DNA of 64,000 bases. Source: Fidelibacterota bacterium (lineage in GTDB: Bacteria > Fidelibacterota > Marinisomatia > Marinisomatales > SCKK01). The notes beneath the pieces are model-generated. The model was given only the letters and a program-made list of their open reading frames with translations, was not told where the DNA came from and searched no databases. The DNA lies in assembly GCA_004124475.1 (NCBI GenBank), contig SCKK01000001.1, positions 159,616-223,615 on the forward strand, given 5' to 3'. Position 1 is the stretch's first letter; each line of letters opens with the position of its first letter. This document shows positions 9,498-18,758 of this stretch, in pieces. Made by a program: the position numbers and the translations under genes.

Positions 9498-10020
9498 GGT
9501 CAGTTCGATGTGAATGAAGGAAGTGGAGCGAGCTACCTCATTTCACCAATCTTTTGTGCCATATTACACTGTCAATATGTGGAAACTTTTGCTTCATATC
9601 ACCCTTCCCGCCCTGTCCGACTGGGTAATTGCAGGCAGGCTGACTGGACATCGGTTCGGGCAGGATAGACCGAAAAGTAATCATCTATTGAAATATTGTG
9701 ATTGGAATATGCCTGCCAGTCGCCTGCCCGCCAGCGGGCAGGGAATGCTAATTGGTTTATGTCCATGTATAATTGCACAGAAATTTAACATAATTAACAG
9801 GTAAGATTATGGAATTACAAGACAATCTGCAACCCAAATTTGTTCCTGACCGGGCCCTGTGGGGAATCATTTTTGAGTCATCTTGCCACCAATCAAAATG
9901 TCCCTCAACCAGGTAAGCATACGATCCCTTGAACCAATTCAGAAAGGTGTGTTCCCCAATCCCTACGACCGTACCACCGGACGCGCTTCTTGTCCCTCTT
10001 TGGGAATATGTGTACACTCC
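9498..10020. other. Non-coding stretch dominated by integrase-leader copy A
   Basis: Apart from copy A, I see a GC-rich palindrome near 9720-9750 (CTGCCCGCCAGCGGGCAG) and no supported gene. The short open frames on both strands have no recognisable content. Confidence 0.4.
9571..9862 (+). repeat. Integron-integrase leader, copy A (truncated)
   Basis: This stretch is clearly similar to 40198-40490 (copy C). Both share CACCCTTCCCGCCC, the GGCAGGCTGACTGGAC hairpin region, TAATCATCTATTGA and the run into ATGGAATTACAA. Here the integrase start at 9809 reads MELQDNLQPKFVPD and homology stops after about 18 codons. In copy C the same DNA leads into a recognisable integrase, so this is an integrase promoter/attI-side remnant. 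Confidence 0.75.
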
Positions 10021-10185
10021 TTACTTCCTCCGTCTTTTTTTCTTGCCCTTGTGTGATATGTGGTCTTCTAACACAATGCGGAGGTAGTCCGATAAGTTTC
10101 GGCGATCGGCTTCAGCAAGCACTTCTAAGGATTTCTTTAGAGATGGGGATACACGAAGAGCGATAAATTCATCTTTAGTTTCCAT
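10021..10185 (-). CDS. Small ribbon-helix-helix (Arc/CopG-like) protein
   Basis: A 54-residue frame starts at ATG 10185 and stops at TAA 10021. It has the ribbon-helix-helix layout: a beta strand with alternating residues (EFIALRVSPS), helix 1 (LKKSLEVLAEAD), a turn (RRNLSD), helix 2 (YLRIVLEDHI) and a basic tail (KGKKKRRRK). Such proteins bind DNA as dimers and are often antitoxins or plasmid/cassette regulators. No toxin partner is visible next to it. Confidence 0.65.
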   Translation of the reverse strand: METKDEFIALRVSPSLKKSLEVLAEADRRNLSDYLRIVLEDHISHKGKKKRRRK

Positions 10186-10765
10186 GGTTGTATTGTATAA
10201 CGTTGTTAAACATTTTGCAAGTAAATTTTAGGTCTGTGAAGGACTGCTTGATTTCCTTTCACCGCTACGCTCGGGAAATCTTAGGGTTATATTCCATGAT
10301 GGCTGCACATTCCTCGAAGTATAGTTCGTCAGGGGACGGAGGAATATATACCTCTTCTGTCTGGTCGGGAGCAGGGCAACAGCCAGAGAACTCGGAATAG
10401 ATGAGTTAAGGGCAGATCTCAAGCAAACTTTTCATGGGACACCTCAGAGTGAGACTCACTGGAACTTGCTACAGGGAGATTATACACCGATAAGATGTCC
10501 GTTTGAATATACTGGGTTGGAGATGTCTAACGGCGCACGTCGGGTGTGCTGTCAACCGTCGCCTGGACGTACTTGTTCTGTGCTTTTGTCTACCGATGCA
10601 TCTTGATCCAGACCTGCGAACCGGAGAAACCAACCGGCCAACCTGTCCGAAGTACTTTGCTCCAATCTATCAAGTATGGAATCCAAGATGACACCCCACG
10701 TGAGGTTAGCGAAAGACAGAATAAGCAAGAGCAGCAGGATACCGGAGAGTGAATACCTGCCTAAT
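10186..10765. other. Stretch without an intact gene
   Basis: Short frames exist on both strands but none matches a family I know. The sequence looks like decayed DNA between the ribbon-helix-helix gene and the transporter fragment. Confidence 0.4.
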
Positions 10766-10915
10766 GCATCCGCCGCCCTGATTGTGGGAACCATGCTTAC
10801 CATGGATCGGCCCTTCGATATGTACCGCACCGTGGTCAATATATTCAGCGATAGCGTGGGAACCGTGGTGGTGGCGAAAAGCGAAGGGGAAACGGGCCTC
10901 TACGCCAATACCTGA
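10766..10915 (+). pseudogene. C-terminal fragment of a dicarboxylate/amino acid:cation symporter
   Basis: The frame ending at a TGA (10913-10915) reads SAALIVGTMLTMDRPFDMYR then TVVNIFSDSVGTVVVAKSEGE. This is the conserved helix 8 region and C-terminus of DAACS/SDF-family sodium symporters (family consensus: D-x-x-DMFRT-x-VNV-x-GD, then KSE). The rest of the roughly 400-residue carrier is absent upstream, so this is a remnant. Confidence 0.7.
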
Positions 10916-10969
10916 CCTTTTATGCTTCGCCAGATCGGTCTGTCACATAAGAATAATTAATGGTGGCTG

Positions 10970-12391
10970 TTAATACAAATTCAAACTTGGATCGACCTCT
11001 ATCGTCCAAGCACGAATCCCACCTGCCATGCTCTTCACATCGGTGTAGCCCTGCTTGATGAGGTATTCGGTTATGGAGGCGGATCGTTTTCCGGAATGGC
11101 AGTGAACGACGATTTCCCCGGACGGACTTAATTCATCTAAGCGTGAAGGAATAGAATTCATCGGTATGAAATGGGCTTCATCCAGGTGGGCGATTTGCCA
11201 CTCCCACTGTTCACGGACATCCAGAATCGTCACGTCGTCACCACGATCAAGCTTCTGTTTGACCTCGTGGACATCGATTTCGGGAACGTTCACCGTCTCC
11301 GCCGTTCCCGATACACCGCAAAACCCCTCGTAATCAATCGGTTCCACAATCGTGGGGTTCTTGCCGCATACGACACAGTCGTCGTTCTTCTCTAACCTGA
11401 CCTCCCGGAATGTCATGGAGAGGGCATCAAAGAGGAGCAGCCGCCCGATCAAAGGATCTCCGATCCCGGTGATCCATTTGATGGCCTCCGCCGCCTGCAA
11501 CGATCCCACGATTCCGGGCAACACCCCCAACACCCCTCCCTCTGCACAGGACGGCACCAACCCCGGTGGTGGAGGGGTTGCATAGAGGCACCGATAGCAG
11601 GGACCCTCTTTCGCATGGAAAATGGAGACCTGTCCCTCAAACCTGAAAATAGATCCATAAACATTTGGCTTTCCTTGAAAAACAGAGACATCATTTACCA
11701 GATAACGGGTGGGGAAATTATCCGTGCCATCGATGACAAGATCGTAGCCGGCGAGAATTTGCACGGCATTAACGGAAGAGAAGGGCTCTTCGTGTGCGGC
11801 AACTTGAACCTTTGGGTTAATACCTTCGAGCCGTTCCCTGGCGATTCTCAATTTCGGCTTCCCGACATCTTTCGATGAGTATAAAATCTGTCGCTGGAGA
11901 TTGGAAAGGTCCACGACATCAAAGTCCACCAGACCGATACGCCCCACGCCGGCAGCGGCAAGATAGATGGCGACGGGACAACCGAGACCCCCGACACCCA
12001 CCACCAGGACCGACGCCTGCTTGAGCTTTTTCTGACCCTCCAGCCCGATCTCCGGAAGGGAAAAATGGCGGCTGTAACGAAGGTATTCCTCCCGCTCAAA
12101 TATCGGGCCATTTTCCTTTCCGCCTGCAATGGATGGAATGATCAGCACTTCATCCCCATCCGTCAGAGGGGTATCCATTCCTTTCAATTGCCGAATATCG
12201 TTCTCCCCCACATAGACATTCACGAAATTTCTGAGTTCACCATCGTCACCGTAGAGATGGAAACGGAGATCCTGGTACTTAAGAATCACCGCCGAAAGGG
12301 CATCTTGCACCGTTTTCGCAGAAACCTCAACGGTGGCCTGACTGTCGGTAAAACGGCGAAGGGGTGAAGGGATTCTGACTATAATGCTCAT
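10970..12391 (-). CDS. Fusion of ubiquitin-like sulfur carrier, E1-like adenylyltransferase and rhodanese
   Basis: This 473-residue protein has three domains. Residues 1-91 are a MoaD/ThiS/CysO-like beta-grasp carrier ending in Gly-Gly (IPSIAGG). Residues of about 92-350 are a MoeB/ThiF-like E1 enzyme with GVGGLGCP, the metal-binding cysteines CYRC and CVVC, and a likely catalytic cysteine in PSCAEGG. Residues of about 370-473 are a rhodanese with active loop CHSGKRS. E1 enzymes adenylate the carrier Gly-Gly, and the rhodanese then helps place sulfur on it as a thiocarboxylate. The carrier's Gly-Gly is followed directly by E1 sequence, so it is not free unless cut. Its ATG overlaps the stop of the JAMM gene by 4 bases. 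The actinobacterial CysO-MoeZ pair is the closest precedent I know, with separate proteins. Confidence 0.9.
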   Translation of the reverse strand: MSIIVRIPSPLRRFTDSQATVEVSAKTVQDALSAVILKYQDLRFHLYGDDGELRNFVNVYVGENDIRQLKGMDTPLTDGDEVLIIPSIAGGKENGPIFEREEYLRYSRHFSLPEIGLEGQKKLKQASVLVVGVGGLGCPVAIYLAAAGVGRIGLVDFDVVDLSNLQRQILYSSKDVGKPKLRIARERLEGINPKVQVAAHEEPFSSVNAVQILAGYDLVIDGTDNFPTRYLVNDVSVFQGKPNVYGSIFRFEGQVSIFHAKEGPCYRCLYATPPPPGLVPSCAEGGVLGVLPGIVGSLQAAEAIKWITGIGDPLIGRLLLFDALSMTFREVRLEKNDDCVVCGKNPTIVEPIDYEGFCGVSGTAETVNVPEIDVHEVKQKLDRGDDVTILDVREQWEWQIAHLDEAHFIPMNSIPSRLDELSPSGEIVVHCHSGKRSASITEYLIKQGYTDVKSMAGGIRAWTIEVDPSLNLY

Positions 12392-12834
12392 GAAGAGTCC
12401 TCCTCTAATGTTTCACGGATACGTTTCACTTCAACAAATTTTGATCGGTCAGGAGACAGTTTCCACCACCGGGCATCCCTAACGCTACCGTGGAGAACGT
12501 TCACAATCAAATAGATGAAACCCGGCACGGCCCACTCGAGATCGTAGTGTGAAGGAACGGCAGAGTGATCGGGATGGGAATGATAAATACCGATGAAATC
12601 ACAACCGGATTCGTTGGCAAATTGCTCCCCTTTTAGATATTGCACGGGACCGATCTGATAACGCTTCGCTCTTTGATCAGGACGCCGGTTTTCGACAGGC
12701 ATGGTGGTCACCACGCTAATGGCCTTTCCCCCTTCGTATCCAAAAAGAAATCCACATGACTCTTCGGGATAGGTCGACGCCGCATGCTCTGCCACAGAAG
12801 TCAACACCCCTTCTTTGATCACCAATTCTCTCAT
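12388..12834 (-). CDS. JAMM/MPN metallopeptidase, Mec-like
   Basis: This 148-residue protein has a full JAMM zinc site: Glu in EESCGFLFG (near residue 24) and HSHPDHSAVPSHYD (near 104-117), matching HxHPx(5)PSxxD. Bacterial Mec proteins of this family release cysteine from the carrier CysO after the synthase step. It overlaps CysM upstream and the carrier-E1 fusion downstream, each by 4 bases, so the three are translated together. Here it could also cut the carrier from its E1 fusion after Gly-Gly; that is inference. Confidence 0.9.
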   Translation of the reverse strand: MRELVIKEGVLTSVAEHAASTYPEESCGFLFGYEGGKAISVVTTMPVENRRPDQRAKRYQIGPVQYLKGEQFANESGCDFIGIYHSHPDHSAVPSHYDLEWAVPGFIYLIVNVLHGSVRDARWWKLSPDRSKFVEVKRIRETLEEDSS

Positions 12835-13727
12835 TCCATTTCCTGCCAGAGTCCGGTACTAAGATACCGCTCCCCGGTATCGTTAAGAAGCGTTACCACG
12901 CACGCTTTCGGTTCATCAACCAGAATCTCCTCTACGGCAGCCAGATAGGCTCCTGATGACTGACCCACAAACAGACCGGTGAGAGCAAGACGGTGACAGA
13001 AGTCCCGAGCCTCATGAGAGGTCACCTCAATCATCCGATCAATAACGGTTTCATCCAGAATGTCTGGAACAATGTCATCTGGTTCCCCCATCGGTTTCAG
13101 ACCCTCAATCCCGGGAAACCGTTCCGGTTTCACCGAAACAACAGAGATATTCCTCTCTTTTTCCTTCAACCGCCTCGCGATACCGGTCATGGAGCCCCCT
13201 GTTCCGATACCCCCAACGAAATGGGACAGATCCGGCACCTGCCTGAGAATTTCTACTGCTGTGGTCTCATAATGGGCTAGCCAGTTGTCATCGTTCCCGT
13301 ACTGATCTGCCAGATAATATTTCTCGGGGTTGTTCTCATAAAGTCGATGCACAGTCCTCAACGCTTCGTCATACCCCTCCAGCGGGTCGGTAATATGCAC
13401 CCGGGCCCCGTGGGCATAAATTCTCATTAACCTTTCCTTGCTGGCATTACCCGGAATGACAAGTTCCACCTCACACCCGAGAGCTTTTCCAAACATGGCG
13501 TAAGCAATCCCAGCATTGCCCGATGTTGAGTCTAAAATAATTTTCCCATTCCCTAATTCTCCCCGTTTCACCGCCTCAGACAGAATTCTTGCGATCGGTC
13601 TATCTTTCAATGAACCGCCAGGATTCATGAACTCCGCTTTACCGTATACCCGCGCCCGGGAATAATCCCGGGAGAAAATTGAAAGGGATACCATCTCTGT
13701 ATTTCCGATCAGGTCAAAGATTCCCAA
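12831..13727 (-). CDS. Cysteine synthase, CysM-like (PLP-dependent)
   Basis: This is a fold-type II PLP enzyme. The PLP lysine is in GGSLKDRP, the substrate loop is TSGNAGIAYA and the phosphate loop is GTGGSMTG. The context (carrier, E1, JAMM) points to the CysM type that uses O-phosphoserine and a thiocarboxylated carrier rather than free sulfide. The frame is open to 13805, but a TTG at 13727 is the better start: GGGAG lies nine bases upstream, it clears the stop of the DUF4395 gene by two bases, and the protein then begins LGIFDLIGNTEMVSL as in the family. It gives about 298 residues, a normal length. Confidence 0.88.
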   Translation of the reverse strand: MGIFDLIGNTEMVSLSIFSRDYSRARVYGKAEFMNPGGSLKDRPIARILSEAVKRGELGNGKIILDSTSGNAGIAYAMFGKALGCEVELVIPGNASKERLMRIYAHGARVHITDPLEGYDEALRTVHRLYENNPEKYYLADQYGNDDNWLAHYETTAVEILRQVPDLSHFVGGIGTGGSMTGIARRLKEKERNISVVSVKPERFPGIEGLKPMGEPDDIVPDILDETVIDRMIEVTSHEARDFCHRLALTGLFVGQSSGAYLAAVEEILVDEPKACVVTLLNDTGERYLSTGLWQEME

Positions 13728-13729
13728 TG

Positions 13730-14239
13730 TTAATGACTCCCGGTATGACTGTGCTCTATCTTCAGAACACAATCGACACAAATCTCCGGCTGGAAAAGTC
13801 CCCACCTGGAAAGAGCTCTATAGAGGGTACAACCTGCGCAAAATCCAAAAGCAGCCTCCAGAAACGCAAAAAAAAGCAGAATTGACATCAGTAGTCTGAC
13901 CGACCCCGGGAATCCAAGAGGAATCGACAGAGTGGCGGATGTCGTAAGGAACGCTCCGATGAATTGTGCGAACCGCTTTGGTGCTCCGGCAATGGGCTTT
14001 TCCTCACGGTGAAGACGGGGAACCAACACCTTTGAAGCAATCTTGGCCGCAGGACTGTACCGGGGACCAAATCCGACTCGTAACCAGAATCCTATGGCAA
14101 GCAAGGGGACTATCCACCACACCTCAAACCAGAGGAAAATAGAGGTCCAGATCACCACCTGAAGTGCCACCATTCGTGCCGTCCAGTCGTTAACGACCTG
14201 CGGAAAATAGAAGAACGCTTTCAATGCATTTGCTATCAT
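13730..14239 (-). CDS. DUF4395 membrane protein
   Basis: This 169-residue protein has about four membrane helices and the DUF4395 signature FCAGCTLYRAL near its C-terminus, plus a second cysteine pair (CVDC). DUF4395 proteins often neighbour thioredoxin-like and sulfur-transfer genes; a role in moving or handling reduced sulfur is only a suggestion. It is the first gene of the cysteine operon, two bases before the inferred cysM start. The start at 14239 follows a GGTGAG-like ribosome site. Confidence 0.85.
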   Translation of the reverse strand: MIANALKAFFYFPQVVNDWTARMVALQVVIWTSIFLWFEVWWIVPLLAIGFWLRVGFGPRYSPAAKIASKVLVPRLHREEKPIAGAPKRFAQFIGAFLTTSATLSIPLGFPGSVRLLMSILLFFAFLEAAFGFCAGCTLYRALSRWGLFQPEICVDCVLKIEHSHTGSH

Positions 14240-14704
14240 TTCAACTCACCTCGGTTTGTTAAATAGGACTAATTTTATCGCATTTAATTTACAAAAAGCA
14301 TCGTACCGTGTCAATCCCTATTTTGTTCGATTTGTTTCACTGCACCGGACGGACGAAACAAAAAACCGCCGAAGAGAAACGACGGTTACGGATGCGGAGA
14401 CTTTTTTTGGCATTCAGTCGCACGTCTGACCTCACCAGAGACCAGGGCACCGTAACGCCTCTTCGCTCGGTTGCCGTCCCGCCTACGCGGGAACTCCGGA
14501 TGCTATGTCAATGAGCTAACAAGCTGGCTGTGGAATTAGCTGTTCAACAGAGGAAATGCAAGGTTTTTTATCTTTCCTGAAGATAGCCGTTATCCGCTTC
14601 CCCTGTTTTCAGGGTGAGATGTCACAGACGACAGGTATCATCAAAAAAGGAACGGGAAACTCTTTCCTGACCGTTAGTTATAAAATGTGGTAAATTTTGA
14701 TCCG
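14240..14704. other. Intergenic stretch upstream of the cysteine operon
   Basis: It holds the promoter side of the DUF4395 operon and a hairpin at 14357-14387. No gene is supported. The remaining short frames show no family match. Confidence 0.4.
14357..14387 (-). terminator. Terminator-like hairpin, minus-strand orientation
   Basis: On the minus strand AACCGTCG and CGGCGGTT pair (one mismatch) around an 8-base loop and are followed by TTTTTTG. It would stop transcripts entering the cysteine operon from the right. No intact minus-strand gene ends close by. Confidence 0.4.
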
Positions 14705-15031
14705 ATGAAAAGGTGGAAATACCTCCCTCCAATCGCGATCATCTTTGCCGGTGTTCTGTGGAGCCTTGACGTTTTTCTGAGGCAGTAACTCCCCGGAGTT
14801 CCCTATTACTCCCCCACCTCCCCGATTTCCTTTTCGTTCATGATCATTCTGCTTGAGTACGCCATGGGTGGGGTGCTATTCCTCCCCGTTCTAATCCGTG
14901 GATGGAAGCAGCTTAAAACATTGTGCGAACAATCGTGGATCTCCGCGGTATGGGTGGAGAATAACACCGAAAACATGGAGAATTGCCTGCATGTCGCCTG
15001 CCTGCAGTCAGGCAGGGCAGACAGGAAGTAG
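14705..15031 (+). pseudogene. N-terminal remnant of an EamA/DMT-family transporter
   Basis: The ATG at 14705 opens MKRWKYLPPIAIIFAGVLWS, then LDVFLRQ and a TAA. The same frame continues with LPGVPYYSPTSPISF and a second helix, IILLEYAMGGVLFLPVLI, then RGWKQLKTL. This is the first two-helix unit of a drug/metabolite transporter with a stop codon inside. The remaining eight helices are absent and the end runs into a GCAGGC-rich palindrome near 15000-15025. Confidence 0.6.
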
Positions 15032-15159
15032 TGTCCCGAAGAGACTCCCATGGATGAGGAATGCTCCGTAGGAGCTCCTTCGGAGGAGAAAGGGGCTTAT
15101 CGATGAGGAATTGTGTCAATACTCCATACAGGTTGTACCATGGAGTGAGACATTACTAT

Positions 15160-15942
15160 TTATTGCTTTATCCTGGTTCCCTTCTGAAACAGCACGATAC
15201 CAATTATTGTAAATAAAATTGTCATCAAAAACGCAACCGTAAAAGAGAGATACACAGTGGAACCACCAATATCCAGTATGGAATAGCGAAGTCCGTTGAT
15301 GACGTAGTAGATCGGATTAATCATGGAGAGATTTCGCCAAAACCCCGGCAGCATATTAATGGAATAGAATACGCCTCCCAAGAAAATGAGTGGCGTGATA
15401 AAGAAATTCACCATGGTTGCAACGTTATCCCAGCTTTCGGCAAAAATACCCAGGATCAAACCCGCACCGGAGAAACCCCATGATACTAATATAAGAAATA
15501 ATAATGTCTGGATTGGGTGAACCACGGGCATATCAATGATAAGGATACCCAGCAACAAAACAAGGAGCCCATTAATGACCCCTCTTACTGCTCCACCGAT
15601 GATAAACGAAAGTGAAATTTCCATAGAACTCATGGGAGTGATAAGCAAATCCTGCATTTGTTGAAGCAACTTCATCTGTAAAATGCTTGATGAAGTGTTG
15701 TTGTAAGCGTTTGTGATCACATTCATCATAATAAGTCCTGGAAGGATGTAGATTGTATAAGAGACACCATCGATGGATGAGATACGTTTCTGCAGGGTAA
15801 GTCCGAATATAATAATATACAGGGCTGAGGTAATAAGCCCCGGAATTACAGTCTGGCGATAAACGGATAGAAATCGATAAATTTCACGCAAGGTAAGAGT
15901 ACGAAAACCGACCCAGTTGATACGTTTTTCTGATACTTCCAT
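15160..15942 (-). CDS. ABC-2 type transporter permease
   Basis: This 260-residue membrane protein has six hydrophobic segments in the ABC-2 (O-antigen/drug export) arrangement. These include TVIPGLITSALYIIIFGLTL near the N-terminus, the NVITNAYNNTSSSILQMKL cytoplasmic loop and the NPIYYVINGLRY motif before the last helix. It pairs with the ATPase gene upstream on the same strand (171-bp gap). The substrate cannot be told from sequence. YadH-like exporters are the nearest type. Confidence 0.88.
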   Translation of the reverse strand: MEVSEKRINWVGFRTLTLREIYRFLSVYRQTVIPGLITSALYIIIFGLTLQKRISSIDGVSYTIYILPGLIMMNVITNAYNNTSSSILQMKLLQQMQDLLITPMSSMEISLSFIIGGAVRGVINGLLVLLLGILIIDMPVVHPIQTLLFLILVSWGFSGAGLILGIFAESWDNVATMVNFFITPLIFLGGVFYSINMLPGFWRNLSMINPIYYVINGLRYSILDIGGSTVYLSFTVAFLMTILFTIIGIVLFQKGTRIKQ

Positions 15943-16113
15943 TATATTAAAAGTGTTAAAGTGTATGAGTGTTTCTCAAAGAGACTCCGTTTGAGCACGT
16001 ATTTAGTGTTTCATTTTACAGGATGTCAGTTTTTTGAACATAGACACTGAAGTGGATGAGTACTTTGAAACTTACTCCGGAGGAGTCCCTACGGGAAACA
16101 CCTTTCACATTTT

Positions 16114-17073
16114 TTAGTCATTAATTGTCCTTCCCGTTAGACTTACGAATACGTCTTCAAGGCTTGATTTGGTAATTTTTACTTCATGGATGTGACAACC
16201 GTTAGAACTGAGAGCATTGATGATTTCAGAAAGGGATTTTTCCGGTTCATCTACGCTAAAGACAAGACGACTGCCTCCATCATAGGGTTCGTGTACATAT
16301 GTAAAACCGGAGATCAATGCCTCTTTTTCAGGATCACAATCAGACAAATATACTTCTATACTTCCTTTGCCTAAAGATTGGATCAGTTCCGACGGTTTTC
16401 CTTCTGCCACAATTGTACCCTCATTTATAATTCCGACCCGTTCGCACAGAAGTTCTGCCTCATCGATATAATGAGTCGTCAGAAGAATGGTTTTGCCCTC
16501 TTTGTGAAGTTGTCTGAGGTAATCCCACAGCATATGTCGTAGTTCGACGTCTATGCCCGCTGTTGGTTCATCCAGAATGAGTATTTCCGGGTCATGAACC
16601 AGAGCTTTTAAAACTTGGAATCGCCGTTTCATTCCACCTGAGAGCTCACGGATTTTTGAATTTCTTTTCTTGTAAAGTCCGAACTTTTTGAGGAGTTGTT
16701 CTATTCGATCTGAAACTTCTTCTTTTCTGATTCCATAATACCCTGCTTGAAAATAGAGTAGTCGCTCAATTGAAAAAAACCAGTCAACTGTTAATTCCTG
16801 AGGGGAAACTCCAATTTTGGATCGGGTAAATCTGTAATCCGATATAATATCTTTGCCCATCACCGAGACACTTCCCTCATCCAGTCTTACAAGTCCGGTG
16901 ATAATACCAATAGTGGTTGTTTTCCCAGCGCCATTGGGTCCTAAGAGCCCATAAAATTCACCGGATTTTATGGTCAGGTCAATGCCTTTTAGGGCAACTG
17001 TCTTGCCGCCAGCCCGTCGATTGATAGGCAGGTAGGATTTTTTCAGGTTTCGAACATCAATCGCAGGTATCAT
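16114..17073 (-). CDS. ABC transporter ATP-binding protein
   Basis: This 319-residue cytoplasmic ATPase has Walker A GPNGAGKTT, signature LSGGMKRR and Walker B LILDEPTAG, with the switch histidine in LLTTHYIDEAE. The C-terminal 80 residues (IEVYLSDCDPEKEALISGF to SSLEDVFVSLTGR) are the accessory domain of CcmA/YadG-type exporters. It is the first gene of a two-gene export operon with the ABC-2 permease. The ATG at 17073 is about 120 bases from the integrase-leader copy B. Confidence 0.92.
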   Translation of the reverse strand: MIPAIDVRNLKKSYLPINRRAGGKTVALKGIDLTIKSGEFYGLLGPNGAGKTTTIGIITGLVRLDEGSVSVMGKDIISDYRFTRSKIGVSPQELTVDWFFSIERLLYFQAGYYGIRKEEVSDRIEQLLKKFGLYKKRNSKIRELSGGMKRRFQVLKALVHDPEILILDEPTAGIDVELRHMLWDYLRQLHKEGKTILLTTHYIDEAELLCERVGIINEGTIVAEGKPSELIQSLGKGSIEVYLSDCDPEKEALISGFTYVHEPYDGGSRLVFSVDEPEKSLSEIINALSSNGCHIHEVKITKSSLEDVFVSLTGRTIND

Positions 17074-17994
17074 GTATATAATTTAAACTTAATCATGGAG
17101 GAATGTCAGGAAGAATTTATTCATGAAACGATGGGGCATCCCTTGGGGAAAAAGCGGACCTAAATCCATTGAAGGATGGATGAATTATCAGAGAGACAAC
17201 CCCGGGGATTTTATTGGTATATTGTGATTGGTATTTTCCAGCATAACATTAAATCAATATGGTTCTAACAGAATTTAAACAAACTAACAGATAATGTTAT
17301 AGAATAACAGGACAATAGGCAACCTAAATTCGCTCCTGACCCAGATTTGTGCACAGTCCAAAGGATCCTTTGGGCATCCTGCGGAAAACTCATGGATCAG
17401 ATACAGCTCTCTTTTTATACCCTTCCTTCGATTTTCGGAGACCTCACATAGTCCATTCGACACTAATGATGCATATGGGAATCAATGTTAAGATTACATG
17501 GATTGGTTACGAAAAGGGGCTGAAAAAGAGCCGTTGAAAATGATTTTCCACGGAATCCATTTGGAAATGTAAATAGAATGGAAAGTAAATAAAGCAGAAG
17601 AACGACTCTGCAAAAACTAAATTTAGAAGATATAGGAATAAAACGTTTAAATTTTATGTTTTGGTTTATTATTTTCACTAGGTACCTAAGGGAAGTGCAG
17701 GGCAGATAAAAATTAAATCCATTACTTGGACAAACTATGTGTCAATCATACTATCTATAAGTCGTAACCTCTCAGTGGAATTTGGATACGCTTTTTTGGA
17801 ATGTTATCCACAGAGTGCAGCCCGTCTAAAGGGTCCCGTGGACAATTACCCTCCTCAGGAGCTCCTATTGAGCATCCATCTCTGCCAGATTCATGTACTT
17901 TGCGGGAGGGGCAGGCAATGTTCCTCCATTTGAGTTGCTCATAAAGCATCATTCCGTGTTTGACAAGTTTCCTATCAAGAATTAAGAGACAGCA
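17074..17994. other. Intergenic stretch with integrase-leader copy B
   Basis: Besides copy B at 17209-17350, I find only short frames without family signals. This region separates the minus-strand ABC operon from the plus-strand redox genes. Confidence 0.45.
17209..17350 (+). repeat. Integron-integrase leader, copy B (degraded)
   Basis: TATATTGTGATTGGTATT, CATAACATTAAATCAATATGG, TTCTAACAGAATTTAAACAA and the run into CTCCTGACCCAGATTTG align with copy C at 40325-40490. The integrase ATG is mutated (TTATAG) and the following codons are shifted, so it is older or more decayed than copies A and C. Confidence 0.65.
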
Positions 17995-18612
17995 ATGAAT
18001 CCATTACAAACAGCAGCTTTGGGAATTTGTTTTTGGGTGTTATCCCTTGCACAGGTTATTGTGATGGCATGGATGTGGAAATATAACGATCCGGAAAAAC
18101 ATACTTCCGATCCCCACAAAGACGGGGCAGACCCCTGGCAGACGTTTTTAAAAAAGTGGTTATCGATCCATCGAATTATAGGGTATACTTACGTAATAAT
18201 TTATATTTTTATGATGACCAAGATGGTCCCGAGGTTATGGACATATCAGATAGAATTACCTGCCCGGACTGTGGTTCACCTTGTATTGGGATTCTCTATT
18301 GGTATTATCCTGATATCAAAAATTGCTGTCATTCGTTTTTTCAAACACCTTGGCAATGCTTTGCCTCTGTTTGGATTTCTTATATTCTTCTTTACTACAA
18401 TTTTATTAGCGGTGTCAGTTCCATTCGCTTACCAGGAACAGAGACTAATCGCTGCTACTCGTGCATTTTCTGTTGAAAATATGACTCGAATTGAACATTT
18501 ATTACCCAAAGCAGGTTTTTCGGAGTATGAGGCGCGCCAATTGGCAACTATCGACGTTATGAAATCCGGAAGGGTGGTTGGATTTGAGTATTTAAATTTT
18601 AGCTTTAAATAA
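17995..18612 (+). pseudogene. Truncated membrane cytochrome b-like protein
   Basis: The 205 residues hold four hydrophobic helices. Histidines sit in the second and third (SIHRIIGYTYVII, ARTVVHLVLGFSI), suitable for haem b. A C-terminal segment (RIEHLLPKAGFSEYEARQLA, TIDVMKSGRVV) in relatives leads into a cytochrome c domain. Instead the frame ends soon after in an unrelated tail. A matching C-terminal piece occurs at 20069-20239, beyond the DEAD-box gene, so the original gene appears split. The ATG at 17995 follows the weak GAGACAGC. Confidence 0.6.
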
Positions 18613-18758
18613 GATAGTTTTCTGTTCATAATCAAAGTAGAAACATTTATATAGCGAAGATAAAAGAGTTTAATAAAAGAAGGTTATGAGAGAGCACTTG
18701 ATCAAGTTATGAACATTTCGCTTTTTCTAGAAAAATAGATGTACTAAATGAAGTAAAA

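Noticed and set aside
10500..10560. Isolated GTCTAACGGCGC motif resembling an attC end
   Set aside because: No matching second half lies at a suitable distance, and it is on the wrong side of integrase-leader copy A.
10552..10839. 95-codon minus-strand frame with a hydrophobic stretch
   Set aside because: It lies opposite the symporter fragment and has no recognisable domain or start signal.
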